A stretch of DNA of 64,000 nucleotides from Dipteronia dyeriana (GCA_032871835.1 CM065298.1:95541891-95605890); one strand, 5' to 3'. Counted from the first letter of the stretch, positions 45,380-58,075 are shown. Numbers and translations are program-made. The notes: generated from the sequence alone by a model not told the origin.

Positions 45380-48300
45380 TTAGGGATAGAACTTCCTTAA
45401 ATGCTCAACATTCTAAGTGTGGTCGATGGATCAACCCTCCATGTCTTCGAGCTTGTGTGCCTCATTACGGGCCACTACCTTTACCAAAGATGGCCCTTCC
45501 TAGTTGGGTTCTAGGACTTCATCCGACCTTTTTCGAGTGTTAAGGGTCACTTTCTTAAGAACCAAATCCTCCTCCTTGAAGTTCCTGGCTTTGAACTTTC
45601 TGTTGTAATACCTAGCGATCTTGCTCTGGTACACTGCTACCTTCTCAGCTACCATTTGTTGTTCCTCTTCTAGTAGATCTAGACTTGCTCGAAGCTTGAC
45701 CTTGATGTTTTCCAGTTCAAAGTGTTATACCTTGAATGTGGTTAGTTTGTGCTTGATTGGGAGGACTGCTTCGACCCCGAAGGCCAGAGAGTAGAGGGTT
45801 TCTCCCATAGTCATTCTCTTCTTGGTCCGATATGCTCGGGAAGCTCTTCGACCCACTTGCCTTTCTTCTGCTACAATTTCTTCTTCAATAGCTTCTTGAT
45901 AGTCTTGTTTGTGGATTTGACCAGCCCATTAGTGTAAAGGTGGGCTACTGAAGTGAACCTGAGGTCGATTCCCAAACCTTTACAAAAGTCTTTGAATCGG
46001 GCATTGTCAAACTATATACCTAGGTCGGCTACAATGATGAATGGAGTCCCGAACCTGTAATCCACGTTAGTTTTGATGAACCTCGTTGTATTATCTTCTA
46101 AAATTTAAGGGAAAAGCCTACCTCGACCCACCTTGTAAAATAATCTATTGCCACGATAGCATGCTTATCTTGCCCAAGAGCGGTAGGAAGCAGTCCAATC
46201 AAGTCGACCTCCCACATGGCAAAGGGGTAGGGTGAGCTGAGAGATGACAACCGCTTTGGTGGTTGGTAACTCAAGTTCGAGGTCCTCTGACATGGTTAAC
46301 AGGATAGTACAAAAGTCTTCGCGTCTTGGTGAATAATTGGCAAGTTATACCCCATACAGAGCACTTGATATGCTAAAGCCTCCCCACCAATATGATTTTC
46401 GCAGTCCCTAAAATGGACCTCTCTTAATGCCTAATTGGCATTGTCCGGATGAAGACATCGAAGTAGAGTAAGGGACTTGCCCCTCCGATAGAGGTGTCCA
46501 TCTATCAGGCAATACCGAATTGAAAATATTTTGACCTTTCAGACTTGGTTGGGGTTCTCAGGAAGCTTTCCTTCCTAGAGGTAGACAGCTATCAGGTCCA
46601 TCAAACAAGGCAACTGATCCATAGGGCAGATTTCTTTACCTGCAGTTATGCTCGACTGGGATATCACCTGGAGGGGTACTCCCTTAGGTAGAGTTTGACC
46701 TCTATTCACAAATATCTTTGATAAGACATCGCCCGATGGTTTTGCTGTAGAGGTATCTGCTCGATCTAGAGTCCCTTGAACCTTTCACTTAGTTGTTAGG
46801 TTAGCTTCAGGTAGGCTATCGTGTTGTCACCTTTGGCTTGTTAAAGTCCTATAACCTGGTTAACAATAAGCAATGAGTCGCTCTTAACATAAAAATAATC
46901 GGACCCTAGCTCGGTATGGACCTTCATTATTGGTTGCTTTAAATTCGAACCTAAAGCAATGACAACATTCTATTTTTTTAGGATCGATCATGACTATGCC
47001 AGTACCTCCTTTGTCTACCCAGATTCCCCATCAGTGTAAAGGGTCTAGGCTTTACAGTCTTCTGACCAATTGTTACCCTCTTAAAGTTTCTCAAGAGCTG
47101 GACCTAGTGTTATCGGTGTCTCTTCGCTCGAGAGGGCTGAAAACTCAGCTACAAAGTGTGATAGGGCCTGAGGTTTGATTATCGTTAGAGATTTGTACCT
47201 CAGGTCAAATCAGGTGAGCTTCAAGGCCCACAGAACTAGCCTTCTAGATCCATTCAACCTCTGTAAAAATTGGTAGAGAGGTTGGTCCATCACCACTACC
47301 ACTGTATGGGCTTGAAAATAAGGACAGAGCTTTCAAACCGAGGTAACCAAGGCAAGTTCAAGCTTCTCAATGAAAGAGGTAATTCTTCTTAGGTTTGGAT
47401 AGCGCATGGCCAACATAGTAGATAAGTCGCTGGATCCCATCCCCGTGCTCCTTGACCAAAGCCCCGCCTATTGTCGTTTCTGACACTGCTAGGTACATCT
47501 GTAATTCTTCCCTTGGAATTGCCTTAACTAACAGCGATGGACTAGTGAGGTACTCCTTTAAGTCTTGGAAAGCTCTCTCATTGTCCTTGTCCCATTTCAT
47601 ATTCCTCCATTGTTTGATGGCTTTGAAAAAGGGAAGACATTTATCCATGGAACGTGAAATGAACCTGTTGAGCGTTGCTATATGCCCTGTTAACACTTGG
47701 ACTTGTTTAAGAGTGGTAGGAGAATCTAGGTTTAAGTTAGCTTGGATCTTTTCTGGGTTTGCCTCAATTCCCCTCTCATTCACAATGAAGTCCAAAAACT
47801 TCCCCTTTGTTACCCCGAAAGCACACATGGCGGGATTAAGATGCATTCGGTTCTTCCTCACTATCTAGAAAGTCCTACAGAGATATTTGTGGTGTTCTTC
47901 TGATTCCTAGGATTTGGTGATCATATCGTCTCTGTACACCTCCATTGTTCACCCTATCTCTGGTTTGAACAATCGATTGACCAATCATTGGTAGGTAGAT
48001 CCCACGTTTTTGAGGCTGAAAGGTATCACAATAAATTCATTGTCCAGTGATAAAGATGGTCTTATCTTGATCGGCGGGGTGCATCATAATCTGGTTGTGC
48101 CCTAAAAATGCATCCATAAAGCTGAGAAGCTTTTACCCGGCCATGAAGTCCATCAGTTGGTCAATTTTTGGTAGAGGAAAGCTGTCTTTTGGACACACCC
48201 AGTTGAGGTCAGTGTAGTCGACACACATACGCCGCTTCCCATTCACTTTTGTGACCATGACCATGTTGGCTATCCATTCGGGGTAGCACGCTTCTCTGAT

Positions 48301-49429
48301 AAAGACTGCTCTGATCAACGTATCCACTCCTTTTGAACCGTAGTGTTCCATTCAGTGTTGAAGTGATGCCTCTTCTGCTTGACGGGCTTGAAGGTTTGAT
48401 CGACTGCTAATCGATGAGCATCCAATGATATTGGAATCCTGGTATCTCGTTTTGACTCCAAGCGATGATGTTGCTGGATTCTCGTAGAAGCCCGATCAAA
48501 CCTTCCTTCACTCTTGGCTCAAAGGTAGCTCCAACCTTGAAAACCTTGGAGGGATCATCACTCCTAATGGGTATCTTTTCTAGCTTGTCCATAGGGTGTC
48601 TGCTTGCCCATCCTCTACTCGGTTCTTCCTCATCCAGCATCAAGGGTTCATCCTCTAGATGATCGGTGGGCTGCGTGTCTTCTAGGGTCACCCCGGGTGT
48701 CTCCATATCTTAGATCGTTGTAACTTGTGCAAACTGCTTTACGAAAGTCATCGGATTGGCAGACACTGTATAACTTTTCTTGGTCGCCTGCTTGTCCCCA
48801 CGAACCTCTCCCACCTTATTCCTCATTGGAAATTTTAAAACAATATGGTACATAGACAGGACTCTCTTCAAAGAGGATATGAATGGTCTACCTAATATCA
48901 CATTGTAGGTTGATGAGGTGTCGACCACAACGAAGTCTGTCATAATGTTTTGTTGTAGGAGTAAGGTTCCAGCGATCACTGGAAGGATTTTTGATCCCAT
49001 TGGTATGATCGAATCCCCAGTGAATCCATACAGCAGGGTTGTGCGGCTATTGTAACACCACTGCTTCAAATTCAGTTTCTCCAAGGTGTCTTTGAAAAAG
49101 ATGTCTACGCTACTACCTGCATCAACGAGTTGGTGAACCATGCAGTTGGCAATTTGTACTGTGATTACCATGGGATCATCATGAGGCTATACGGTGTTGT
49201 AAACGTCTGCCTCGGTGGATATAATCTACGCTAATTGGGCTGGGCTAGTCGGGCTTTGGTCGACCTTGAAGATACCCCGACCCTCATCAACACGGGAAAT
49301 CTTCCTTATATGGTTTTTCCTGGAATTATTGGAGGTGCCAGCCAAGGTGGGCCTCCCACTGATGGTGTGTATTACCTGGATTTGTTGCATCAAATCCTTC
49401 TATTCCCTCTTCCTCTTCTCATCATGGTC
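45380..49429 (-). pseudogene. pol: GyE pol: protease, RT, two RNase H domains, integrase (broken)
   Basis: Reading leftwards: protease at 49171-48710, with its active triplet changed to DAG ('VDAGSSVDIFFKDTLEKL'); RT from about 48351, with 'REACYPEWIANMVMVTKVNGK'; the catalytic motif near 47930 changed from YIDD to YRDD; a thumb and Ty3-type RNase H at 47861-47367 in one open frame ('MKWDKDNERAFQDLKEYL'); a badly decayed second RNase H at about 47040-46850; the integrase zinc region near 46450-46280; the core near 46200-45880; and the C-terminal part ending KFYP at 45380. Two catalytic residues are altered as well as the frame, so the enzyme is dead. Confidence 0.87.
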
Positions 49430-50068
49430 ACAAATCTCTATTTATACCTCACTTCTAGTCTGGATGTTATCCCTAACCTGCTGTAAGAATTCTATCAAAC
49501 ATCCTCCCTTTTCTAGAGCCTCAATCTGGTTATGCAAGTTATAGCACTCTGAAGTGTTATGCCCTATGTCTTCATGAAAGTCATGGTACTTATACCTATT
49601 CATTCTGCCTACCGAGGCTTTCATGGGTACAGGCTTCTGGAGTAGCCCCTTATCCCAAATGGCGAGGTAGATTGTTTCTCGGGATGCATTTAAAGGGGTG
49701 TAGTGATCACACCCTCTTTCATCTCGTGTTACGGGGGCTATAGTCTTTAGAGGTGGTGAAGCTCCCGGAGGGGTTCGTCTTATTAGATACCTCTCTTGCT
49801 GAGGTTCGAAAGCGAGTGAATGGTATGTCGAACTGTTTAGAGGTTTTTTTTGTTTTTTCTGAGCTATCTCAGGTCTGAGAGCTTCCTTCTTCTGAGGCTT
49901 CGCCATTCTCATGTCGTCATGCTCCATTTTGACCTTGAGTTATTTGTTAATTACGACCTGATTAAGAGCCCAATCATAGGCCTCTTGGTAGGTTTCAAGA
50001 GATCGTTTGGCAAAGGATCGAAAAGCTTGTCAGCCCACAGGTTCCATCGGAAGTTAGCGAAGGTCTCC
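49430..50068 (-). pseudogene. gag: GyE gag remnant, 5' part displaced by CoC
   Basis: An open stretch from 49927 to 49442 carries a Lys/Gln/Pro-rich linker, 'RDERGCDHYTPLNASRE' and the His/Cys cluster 'YHDFHEDIGHNTSECYNL', with the first Cys replaced by His. Upstream (50068-49928) is frameshifted sequence matching the last helix of the GyD capsid domain. The gene breaks exactly at the CoC LTR. Confidence 0.83.
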
Positions 50069-51745
50069 TGTAAGTTCTTCGGTTTTTTGATTGGCTTATT
50101 TCGATTAACAAACCACATTTAGGGATAATTATGTAAGGGTAGTTTAGGTCGGCCTTGCTCATGATCAAGTTCAAGCTTCAAAGGTATATATTTTGCTTAA
50201 CTTCATTGAAGAGATTTAGTGCACACACTCACTTTCATGCATGTTTTGATCACTTTGCATTAGTGCTTAACTGTCTCGTTGTGTGCCTAATTTTGTTCTT
50301 TTTTGCTTTTTTAAATTGACTGCATCTTGTGATTAAAATGCCATGTCATATTAGGCATTCGGATGAATTCCCTTCATCTATTTTCTTTTGCACAATTTGT
50401 GTATAAGTGTAAAGGAAGCGAGTTGTGCGCCACTCGAGCGCCTCCCCCACCAGTGCCTCTACCAATGCAGCTTTTCAGTTGTCGTTCACTGGTGGTGCTC
50501 TAGTCGTCACGCGCAACACACCAGCATAAGTCGTTGAGTGTTCGCCCAGTTGGTTGTCGCTGGTCGTGCATTACTGCCCTTCGCTACTCTACTGGCGCCT
50601 AGCACACAAAATAGGTTGTGCGATGGTCGTCATGCGTACCACACCAGTGTAACTCATCCAGTGGTCGCCCAATTGGTTGTCGCTGGTCATGCACCATTGG
50701 CCTATGCTACTCCACAGGCGCCTAGCACACAAAATAGGTTGTGTACCGGTGGGGCGCTAATCTACCAACGCCACCACCAGCGCATAATGTAACTTCTTGG
50801 GCAGTTTTGTTAAAACGATGTAGTTTCAATTTGGGCTTCAAATAAATATATCATCTTCTTCCCAACTCAGTTTTAAGAGCTTCCAAACATATTTTAAGAA
50901 TGAGATAAGATTTTCTTAGTGAAAGAAGCTTCAAGAAGCCATTTTTACTCAATCAAACTTCAAAAACATCATCATCAAGCATCCTTCAAGCATGGGTCTT
51001 CTGTTTGTTCATGACTATGTATTCTCTACATGCTCTAGACTTTTTAGTTTCATTACTATGACATGTATACATAGGTTTTAATTTTTTTGCAAATTAAATG
51101 CATGCTTGTGTGCTTAATAGCTTTTATCACATGATTGTGGTATTGGTTGTTGGTTGAGGGTATTGATTAGTGATAGCAAGAATTTAGAACGGTTTTACCC
51201 TTCTAGTTAATTCTTCTTGCATTTGTATTTAGAACATTGATATCTAGGATTTGCTTTTCTTGTCATTATTAATCCTAGATAAGCATGAATATTTTGACCT
51301 AGCATTTTTGCATATAGAATATTCTTACATATTCACCTAGGTTGCCATTATCTCTTCATTGTTGATTAAGCTTGTGGCTAAGTGGTTAGTGCACAAGGTT
51401 GGTGATCCAAAATCATTATTAAGTCCTTCTAGTTAGAGTGTAAGGGTTAGTAACTTGAGGGTATGACGGGAGGTCAACCTAGGTTGTAAACTTTCATTCA
51501 GTAGTGGATTTTAAGGATTGGGTGTGGTGCACTGAACAGCCCGTGGTTTTTCCCATTTGGAGGGTTTCCACGTATATATTGCTTGTTGTTATTGCTTTAT
51601 GTTTATTGTCATTTATTTGAACACTTGGTAGAATGGGGTAGATTTGATAATATTGATTAATTTGTAAAATTTGTAATCGATCGGATTAAAACCTATTCAC
51701 CCCCTCCCTCTAGGTTTATAGACACACACTTTCTAGGGAATTTCA
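50069..51745 (+). repeat. CoC 5' LTR, SIRE-like (1,677 bp)
   Basis: From TGTAAGTTCTTCGG to …GGGAATTTCA, followed by a primer site. The bases TCTCC (50064-50068) are the predicted left target duplication in GyE gag. A GC-rich segment with a 123-bp tandem duplication (50503-50750) is followed by 'aaaacgatgtagtttc' (from 50812) and a TATA-like aataaatata (50841-50850). The end block 'ctattcacc…ctctagg' lies at about 51693-51715. Confidence 0.9.
50503..50750. repeat. 123-bp tandem duplication in CoC LTR
   Basis: Two GC-rich units: 'cgcccagttggttgtcgctgg' starts at 50543 and its partner 'cgcccaattgg…' at 50666; 'cgcctagcacacaaaatagg' starts at 50596 and 50719. Both pairs give a period of 123 bp. 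Confidence 0.88.
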
Positions 51746-51759
51746 ATTGGTCTCAGAGG
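51746..51759 (+). promoter_or_regulatory. CoC primer-binding site (decayed)
   Basis: attggtctcagagg directly after the LTR. It differs slightly from the intact TGGTATCAGAGC of CoB, so this site has mutated. Confidence 0.75.
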
Positions 51760-51875
51760 AGGTGCCTAGATATACCTATGTGATGCGTGCTCTGTGTGTG
51801 TCTTGCTTGGTGCATTTTGTTTGTTTTTTTTTGTGTAACATTGTATTTGCATTACATTCATTACCCTCAAACACT

Positions 51876-53500
51876 ATGAGTGGAAACGGTGGTAATCATG
51901 AAGGAGCCTCAAGCACAAGACCCCATTTGCTCAATGAGGTGAATTACGTGTCTTGAAAGGGCAAGATGGAATCATATTTTGCCAAACTGATGACCGGCCT
52001 TGGATGGAAATAGAAGATGGTTATGCTCTTCCGAAGACAACTACCGGTGGTGTAGAAGCTCTCAAGCCTAAATCTAGTTGAAGTACTCAAGAGTTTGAAG
52101 CATCCATGTGGAACAACAAGGCTATGCATGCTATCCTTTGTGACATGGATGATAATCAATACAAGTTGGTCCAAAACACTAGGATTGCAAATGAGGGTTG
52201 GGACATTCTTCAAATGGTTCATTAAGGAACCGAAGTAGTCAAGGACTTAAAGCTCCAAGTCCTCCAAATGAAATTTGAGATGATCAGGATGGAGGAGCAT
52301 GAATGCTTCAATGACTTTCAAGTGAAGTTGATAGATATTGTCAACCAAAGTCATCAACTTGGTGACCCCTATTCGGATAGGAGAATCAAGTAAAAAATTA
52401 TGAGGTCAATTCCGTCAAGGTTCGAATTAAAGGTGACAACACTTGAGAAGAATAGTGAGTTCAAGAATATGAAGCCAAGTGAAGTCATTGGAAGACTTCT
52501 AGCTTATGATTCAAGATTGACCACCACACCCACACCTCCAAAGAATCAAAAGAGTATTGCCTTAAAGACCTCCAAGGTTTAAGAAGATGTGGAGGACTAG
52601 GATTAAGAAATGGCCCTCATGGTTAATATGTTCAAGAAATTCATAAAGTTTGAGAGGAAAGGATTTAGGTCCAAGGGAAAAGAAGTGAAAAAGAAAACTC
52701 CTTTCAAGAAGATGGAAAGGTCTCAAGAAAATGACTTCAATAAGGGCATTCAATGCAATGAATGTAGTGGCTTTGGTCACATTGCTCCAGAATGTGCAAA
52801 TTTATGGAAAAAGAAGAAGGGGAAGGCGATGAGGGACACTTGGAGCGATAGTGAAGACTTATTAGAGGAAGAAAAATCTTTGGATGATGAAGATAGAGTT
52901 GCAAACTTTATTGCCTTCACAACATCTCATAATGGCAAGGAAGTTATGAGCGATAAGGAAGAAGTAAATGACTCTAATGATAAGAGTACCTCTTCTAACG
53001 CTAGGTTTGAGATTGATGAGGAAATGGACTATGTGGACTTTATAAAGTTCTTTGAAAAATCTAGATTGAAGAAGAAGAAAGAGATTCAAGAGTTGAAAAT
53101 GGAGAATCACAAGTTGACTTCCAAGATAACTCAATTGAGTGAGAAAGTAAAAAATGGAAAAGAGTTATAAGAGAGCTTGAAATTAGAGTTTGTGATCACT
53201 AAGAAGAGTGAAGAGAAATTGAAGATTGAGCTTAGGGAAGCAAAAGAATTGGTTGCCAAGATGACATCCGGAACAGAGAAACTTGACAATATGCTATCGA
53301 GTGGGAAGTGTCCTAGTGATAAGAAGGGCCTATAATATGTTGAAGGCAAGGATACTACTTCTTTGAAGAAGACCGACTTTATCAAGAGTCAAGAGGTTAG
53401 AGAAGTTTAAGCTTCACATCAACCAATAAGATCGGTCAAAGTTGGAGAATCAACAAAACAAGCTCAAATGAAGGCTCCAAAAAAGCCTCATGCTAAAGCT
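51876..53500 (+). pseudogene. gag: CoC gag, SIRE-like copia capsid protein (several stops)
   Basis: Starts MSGNGGNHEGASSTRPHLL at 51876. It aligns along its length with CoB gag ('FEASMWNNKAMHAILCDMD', 'MKPSEVIGRLLAYDS'). The zinc knuckle is intact (CNECSGFGHIAPEC, about 52755-52797). After it come an acidic segment and a long coiled coil (about 53060-53290), features of SIRE-type Gag, which is longer than other copia Gags. Stops near 51955, 52390, 52580-52605, 53168 and 53335, and one or more frameshifts before 52100, break it. The downstream Lys/Gln/Ser-rich stretch (53440-53690) is the link to protease. Confidence 0.85.
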
Positions 53501-53699
53501 CATCCACAAAAAGCTTAAGCTCATCAGACATGACATCAACTTCCAAGGAGCTCTCAAAGTCAACAAAGGATTTTTCACCCACAACTAAGAAGAGAAGCTA
53601 ACTTGGCTTAACCACAAAGGGTGTTTCAAAGAAGAGATTCGACTCAACATCAAAGGACAACTCAAAGGAAAGGGAAGTCTTCCATGCTTGCACAAGGAT

Positions 53700-56600
53700 A
53701 TAGTATGATTCTTACTTTACTCTCATTTTCCATTATTGTGGTGTTGAAGGTCACATAAGGTCAAATTATTTTAAATTTATTAAGTTGTGCCGTCTTGAAA
53801 GCATGATTGAGAAAAATATGCTTAAAAGAGCCGAAATGCATGCACCTAGGAATTTTAGAGTAAATGAACCCAAGGCTCATAGAAATGACAATGTTGCTTC
53901 TAGGTGGACTGGAAAAAATTAGTATTTTTGCCATGTGGCCCAAGTGGCCTTGAAGGCAAAAGCCTCTAACACTTGGTATCTTGATAGTGGTTGTTCTAGG
54001 CACATGACCGGAAACAAGAGTTTCTTTGAGACCATTGTTATGGAGGATGGTGGATTTGTCACCTTTGGTAATGGTTCACATAAGAAGGTTTTAGGAAAAC
54101 GAAACATATCTATCCTCGGTTTTCCCTCCTTACCTAATGCTCTTTATGTATATGGCTTGCAAGCCAATCTTATTAGCATATCACATTTGAGTGATGAAGG
54201 GCTTTCGGTTATGTTTTGCAAAGTTGAGTGCTCTATTCTAAATGAAGATTGACAAGTTTTATTGAAAGGCAAGAGATCAAGTGACAATTGTTATTGTCTT
54301 GATTCAAATGACATCTCTTGTAATTTGTCTAGTTGTGATCAAGTTGAATTGTGGCATCAAAGGTTAGGTCATATGAATTTCAAAGATGTAAGGACCTCAA
54401 TTTTATGATTGGCTTATTTCATGACAAACTACACCACATTGGGGATGATTGTGTAATGGGTAGTTTAGGACCTCATTGGCAAGCTTCCAAGCATCTCCAT
54501 GACTTCAAGAGCAAAAGTTTTATTCACTTGACTATGCCTCTTGAAGATTTTAGGTGCACACACACACCTCATGCATTCTTTGTTGATCTTGCATTTGTGT
54601 TGATATTGTTTATATGTGTGTATCTCTTCACAATCACACTTGCACTTCATTTATAGATTTAAGTGTGGTATTGTGTTGTGTTCGCGCTTGCATGATGGTG
54701 TGCTTTTTATAGCACGTTGAGTGACCATATGAGAAGGTCTCAATCTTCTCTTGATTTGGTTATATGGAGTGAGGTGTCTAGTTTCAAAATAGTGTATTTC
54801 AATGATTTAAATGTTTTTCAAAACAGACCTTTGTATGGTCTTATGATCATATCTTTTTATACAATGATTCAAAATGTGTTTTGAATTTTGTTTTACAAAC
54901 TAGACACCCATACCTTTCCAACGGTATATTATTCGTTATATTCCATGTCCGTTTGGATTGGTTTTGAAATCTCCAAAGTGACCACAAAAACAGGGCATCT
55001 ATGTTGTTGTCTGTTTCTGACCTTTGGTCACTAAATGACCATAACTTTTTCTACAGACATCCAAATCATGTTTTGTAAATTGGAGTAGAAATTATACTTC
55101 CATATCTTTCCAACGGTATATTATACGAAAGGTTTAGATGTCGTTTGGTCATGTTTTGGGTCGCTCGAAGCTCGAGATGTTGTGCTGTCTGGCATGTACC
55201 GAGGCCTAGACCACTTTTGGTGCCATGCTTAGCCAGCGACCTTGGCAGCGGTAATGTCCAGCCATGCCATGCTGTACAAGACCGCGGTCTGGACACTTGC
55301 CTAGGCCGCGGCATGCACAGCGGTCGTGATGAAACTTTGTTTTCTTCATGCAAAACGATGTCATTTCACTTGGGCATTATAAATACATCCTCAACTCATC
55401 TTCTTCATTATAATGACTCTCAAAAATGAACCCTAGAGTGAGAGAGATAGTTTCTTGAGAGAGAAAGCTTCATTAAAGCTTGATTAACTCTCCAAACCCA
55501 AAACCCATCTCCATCTTGCATCATTCTTCATCATATGAGCATGGGTGTTCTTGGTTTTATGACTAGGTAAGTAAGAACTTCATTGAATATCTTTTATTGT
55601 TCTTCTTACTCTAGATTAGGTGTTTATTGCATGATTAAATACCTAGACTCAAGTTATTGCATATATTTAAGAGTCTTGATAACATTATTGGGTTTGTTTG
55701 TTGATAGCTTGAATTTAGGACATATTTGCCCTTCTTTCTAAGTCTCTATGCATTGCATTTAGACATTATTGATTAGGTCATATTAATTGTATTTTGATGA
55801 TTGCATTAATGACCATGCCATGCTTAATGACAACATATGTTGAAATGGCCTTGTTTGATAACTAGGATATAATGTTGCATAACTATATCTAGTTAAGTCT
55901 TTATGAACATTCATTTAGACATTGATATCTAGGAATTGTACTTAGTGACATTCTTAAATTCCTAGATAAGCATTTAGTGTTTTGCCTAGCATTATTTGCA
56001 TGTTTGAATATTTCATCATATTGACATAGGTTGTTGAACTCTTCATTCAGTCAAGTCTTGTGGCTTCGGTGTGAAATTGCACAAGCAAGGGAAGTCTTGC
56101 AACCCAGGGTGGGTTGACAAGCAATTGTTCGGGCGCCATTGTAAAAGGCCCAAGGGGGTAGAGTAGGAGGTGTTCACGCCAAGACTAGTGTATCAGGGGA
56201 TATCACTAGGGACTGAACCAAGAGTGGTGAGTGGCGGTGTCCATAGCCTGAGGTTGTCGAGAGTGAGAGTCCGAGAATTACTTGAGGGTGTAACCTTTTA
56301 TTCATATAGTGGATTTCTGTGATCGAGTGTGGCGCACTTAACAGCCCGTGGTTTTTCCCATTTGAAGGGTTTCCACGTATACATATTGTGTTATTTATAT
56401 TTCCGCACCTTACACTTGATGTTATATGTTTGTTCTATTGGGTAAATTTTGAATATTGACTAATCAATAAAAATAAGTAATTGACTTGATTAAAACCTAT
56501 TCACCCTCCCCCCCCCCCCTCTCTCTCTAGGTATTGACACACATGTTTTTAGAAAACTTTCAAAAGACTTTAAAGTTCTTGAGAGGTTGAATGTTGTAAG

Positions 56601-58075
56601 AGGCCTTCCTAAGTTTGGGAATAGGATTGAGGGAGTGTGTGGACCTTATCAACAAGGAAAGAAAACTAAGAGTGTCCATGTATCTTGCCACCAAGGAGCC
56701 ACTAGAGCTTCTTCATATGGACCTTATGGGTCCCATACAAACTGAGAGTCTCGATGGCAAGAGGTACATCTTTGTGTGTGTTGATGATTTTTCTAGATTT
56801 ACTTGGACCTACTTTCTTAGAGAAAAATCTGAAACATTTGAAATTTATAAAATGCTTTGCACTAAACTAAAAATGAGAAGGATTCTCACATAAAATGAAT
56901 TAAGAGAGTTAGAAGTGACCATGGGAGAGAATTTGAAAATGTTAGCTTTGAAAATATTTGTGACAGTCTTGGCATCTCCCATGAATTCTCGGCTCCTCGA
57001 ACTCCGTAACAAAATGGAGTTATAGAGAGGAAGAATATGGTCCTTCAAGAGGTGACTCGTGTGATGTTGCTTAGCAACAATGTTCCTAGGAATCTTTGGG
57101 CTGAGGCCGTGAATGCAGCTTGTTATTTAGGAAATAGAGTGTTTTCAAGGCCTGGTAATAGGCAAACCTCTTATGAATTGTTGAAGGGCAAGAAGCCAAA
57201 TGTTAGCTACTTCCACTCATTTGGAAGCAAGTGTTACATTCTAAATGACCGTGATCAACTTGGCAAGTTTGATGCCAAGAGTGATGAGAGGATTTTCATT
57301 GGCTATGCCCTAAATAGTAAGGCCCATAGAGTTTTTAATTTGAAGACACAAAGTATAATAGAATCATCTAATATGGTCATAGATGATTGTAGGCCTAAGG
57401 TTAGTAACCATGATGAGGAGATTAGTGTGGTTGATGATTCTCCCTTGGAGAAGATTGGTGAGACTTCAAGTGATGAAAAGTCAAATCTTGAAAAAGAGGT
57501 CTCTCAATCTTTTGATAGAGATCCTACTTTAGACTCTAAGGAACCCGCTCCTTGGGTTAGACATCCCCACAACAAGAGTTACATTCTTAGAGATGTGAAT
57601 AGGGGTGTTAGGACTAGGTGCAGTAGCCAATCAAATTAGCTATACTTGTTACACCTCCCAAATTGAACCTCAAAAGGTTAATGAAGCCTTAAGTGATGAG
57701 CTTTGGGTTCTTGCTATGCAAGAAGAGCTAAACCAATTTGAAAGAAATGAGGTTTGGACTCTAGTTCCTAGGCCTAAGAACACAAATGTGATAGGCACCA
57801 AGTGGATCTTAGGAACAAATTCGATAAGGATGGCAACATTGTGCGGAACAAGGCTAAACTTGTAGCACAAGGGTGCTCCTAAATTGAGAGTATCGACTTT
57901 GAGGAGACTTTTGCTCTCGTTGCCTGATTAGAGTCCATTTCTTATCCATATCTTGTGTGCACAAGTTTAAATTGCATCAAATGAATGTTAAGAGTGTCTT
58001 TCTCAATGGCTTCTTACAAGAGGAAGTGTTTGTTGAGCAACCCAAGGGGTTTGTGGATCCACACCACCCAAATCA
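53700..58075 (+). pseudogene. pol: CoC pol: protease, integrase, partial RT (split by CoD, cut by CoE)
   Basis: Protease: 'WYLDSGCSRHMTG' (about 53974-54010) with the DSG active site intact, in an open frame 53935-54252. The GAG-pre-integrase motif 'LWHQRLGHMNF' ends at 54386, where solo LTR CoD is inserted; it continues at 56568. Integrase core at 56690-57030 with 'LLHMDLMGP' Asp, 'VDDFSRFTW', a second Asp region (frameshifted, about 56920) and 'GVIERKN' Glu. The integrase C-terminus and linker lie in an open frame 57037-57639 ('FIGYALNSKAHRVFNLKT'). RT begins with 'ALSDELWVLAMQEELNQFERNEVWTL', split here as motif, and ends at 'PKGFVDPHHPNH' where CoE is inserted. RNase H and the 3' LTR lie outside the window. 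Confidence 0.87.
54387..56562 (+). mobile_element. CoD: solo LTR of a SIRE-like copia element (2,176 bp)
   Basis: From TGTAAGGACCTC to …AGAAAACTTTCA, flanked on both sides by AAAGA (54382-54386 and 56563-56567). The perfect duplication and the lack of any internal sequence make it a solo LTR left by recombination between two LTRs. It is close in sequence to the CoB LTR: both have the 'gcggtctggacacttgccta' block, 'caaaacgatgtcatttc' (about 55351-55367) and a TATA-like box (attataaata, 55377-55386). A C-run of 12 (56508-56519) and CT repeats lie in the end block. Confidence 0.93.

Larger units (their letters stand above)
40653..50068 (-). mobile_element. GyE: Tat-lineage gypsy element, cut in gag by CoC
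   Basis: Minus-strand element with 3' LTR, polypurine tract, antisense ORF, minisatellite, AATAAA, pol and part of gag. CoC is inserted into gag at 50068. The rest of gag, the primer site and the 5' LTR must lie beyond the right end of the window. The layout equals that of GyD, mirrored. Confidence 0.87.
50069..58075 (+). mobile_element. CoC: SIRE/Maximus-type copia retrotransposon, 3' end not in window
   Basis: LTR, primer site, gag, protease, integrase and part of RT in the Ty1/copia order (integrase before RT). The long coiled-coil Gag, the 'GYALNSKAHRVFN' integrase C-terminus and the LTR end block indicate the SIRE lineage. It sits in GyE gag and hosts CoD and CoE. Confidence 0.87.
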
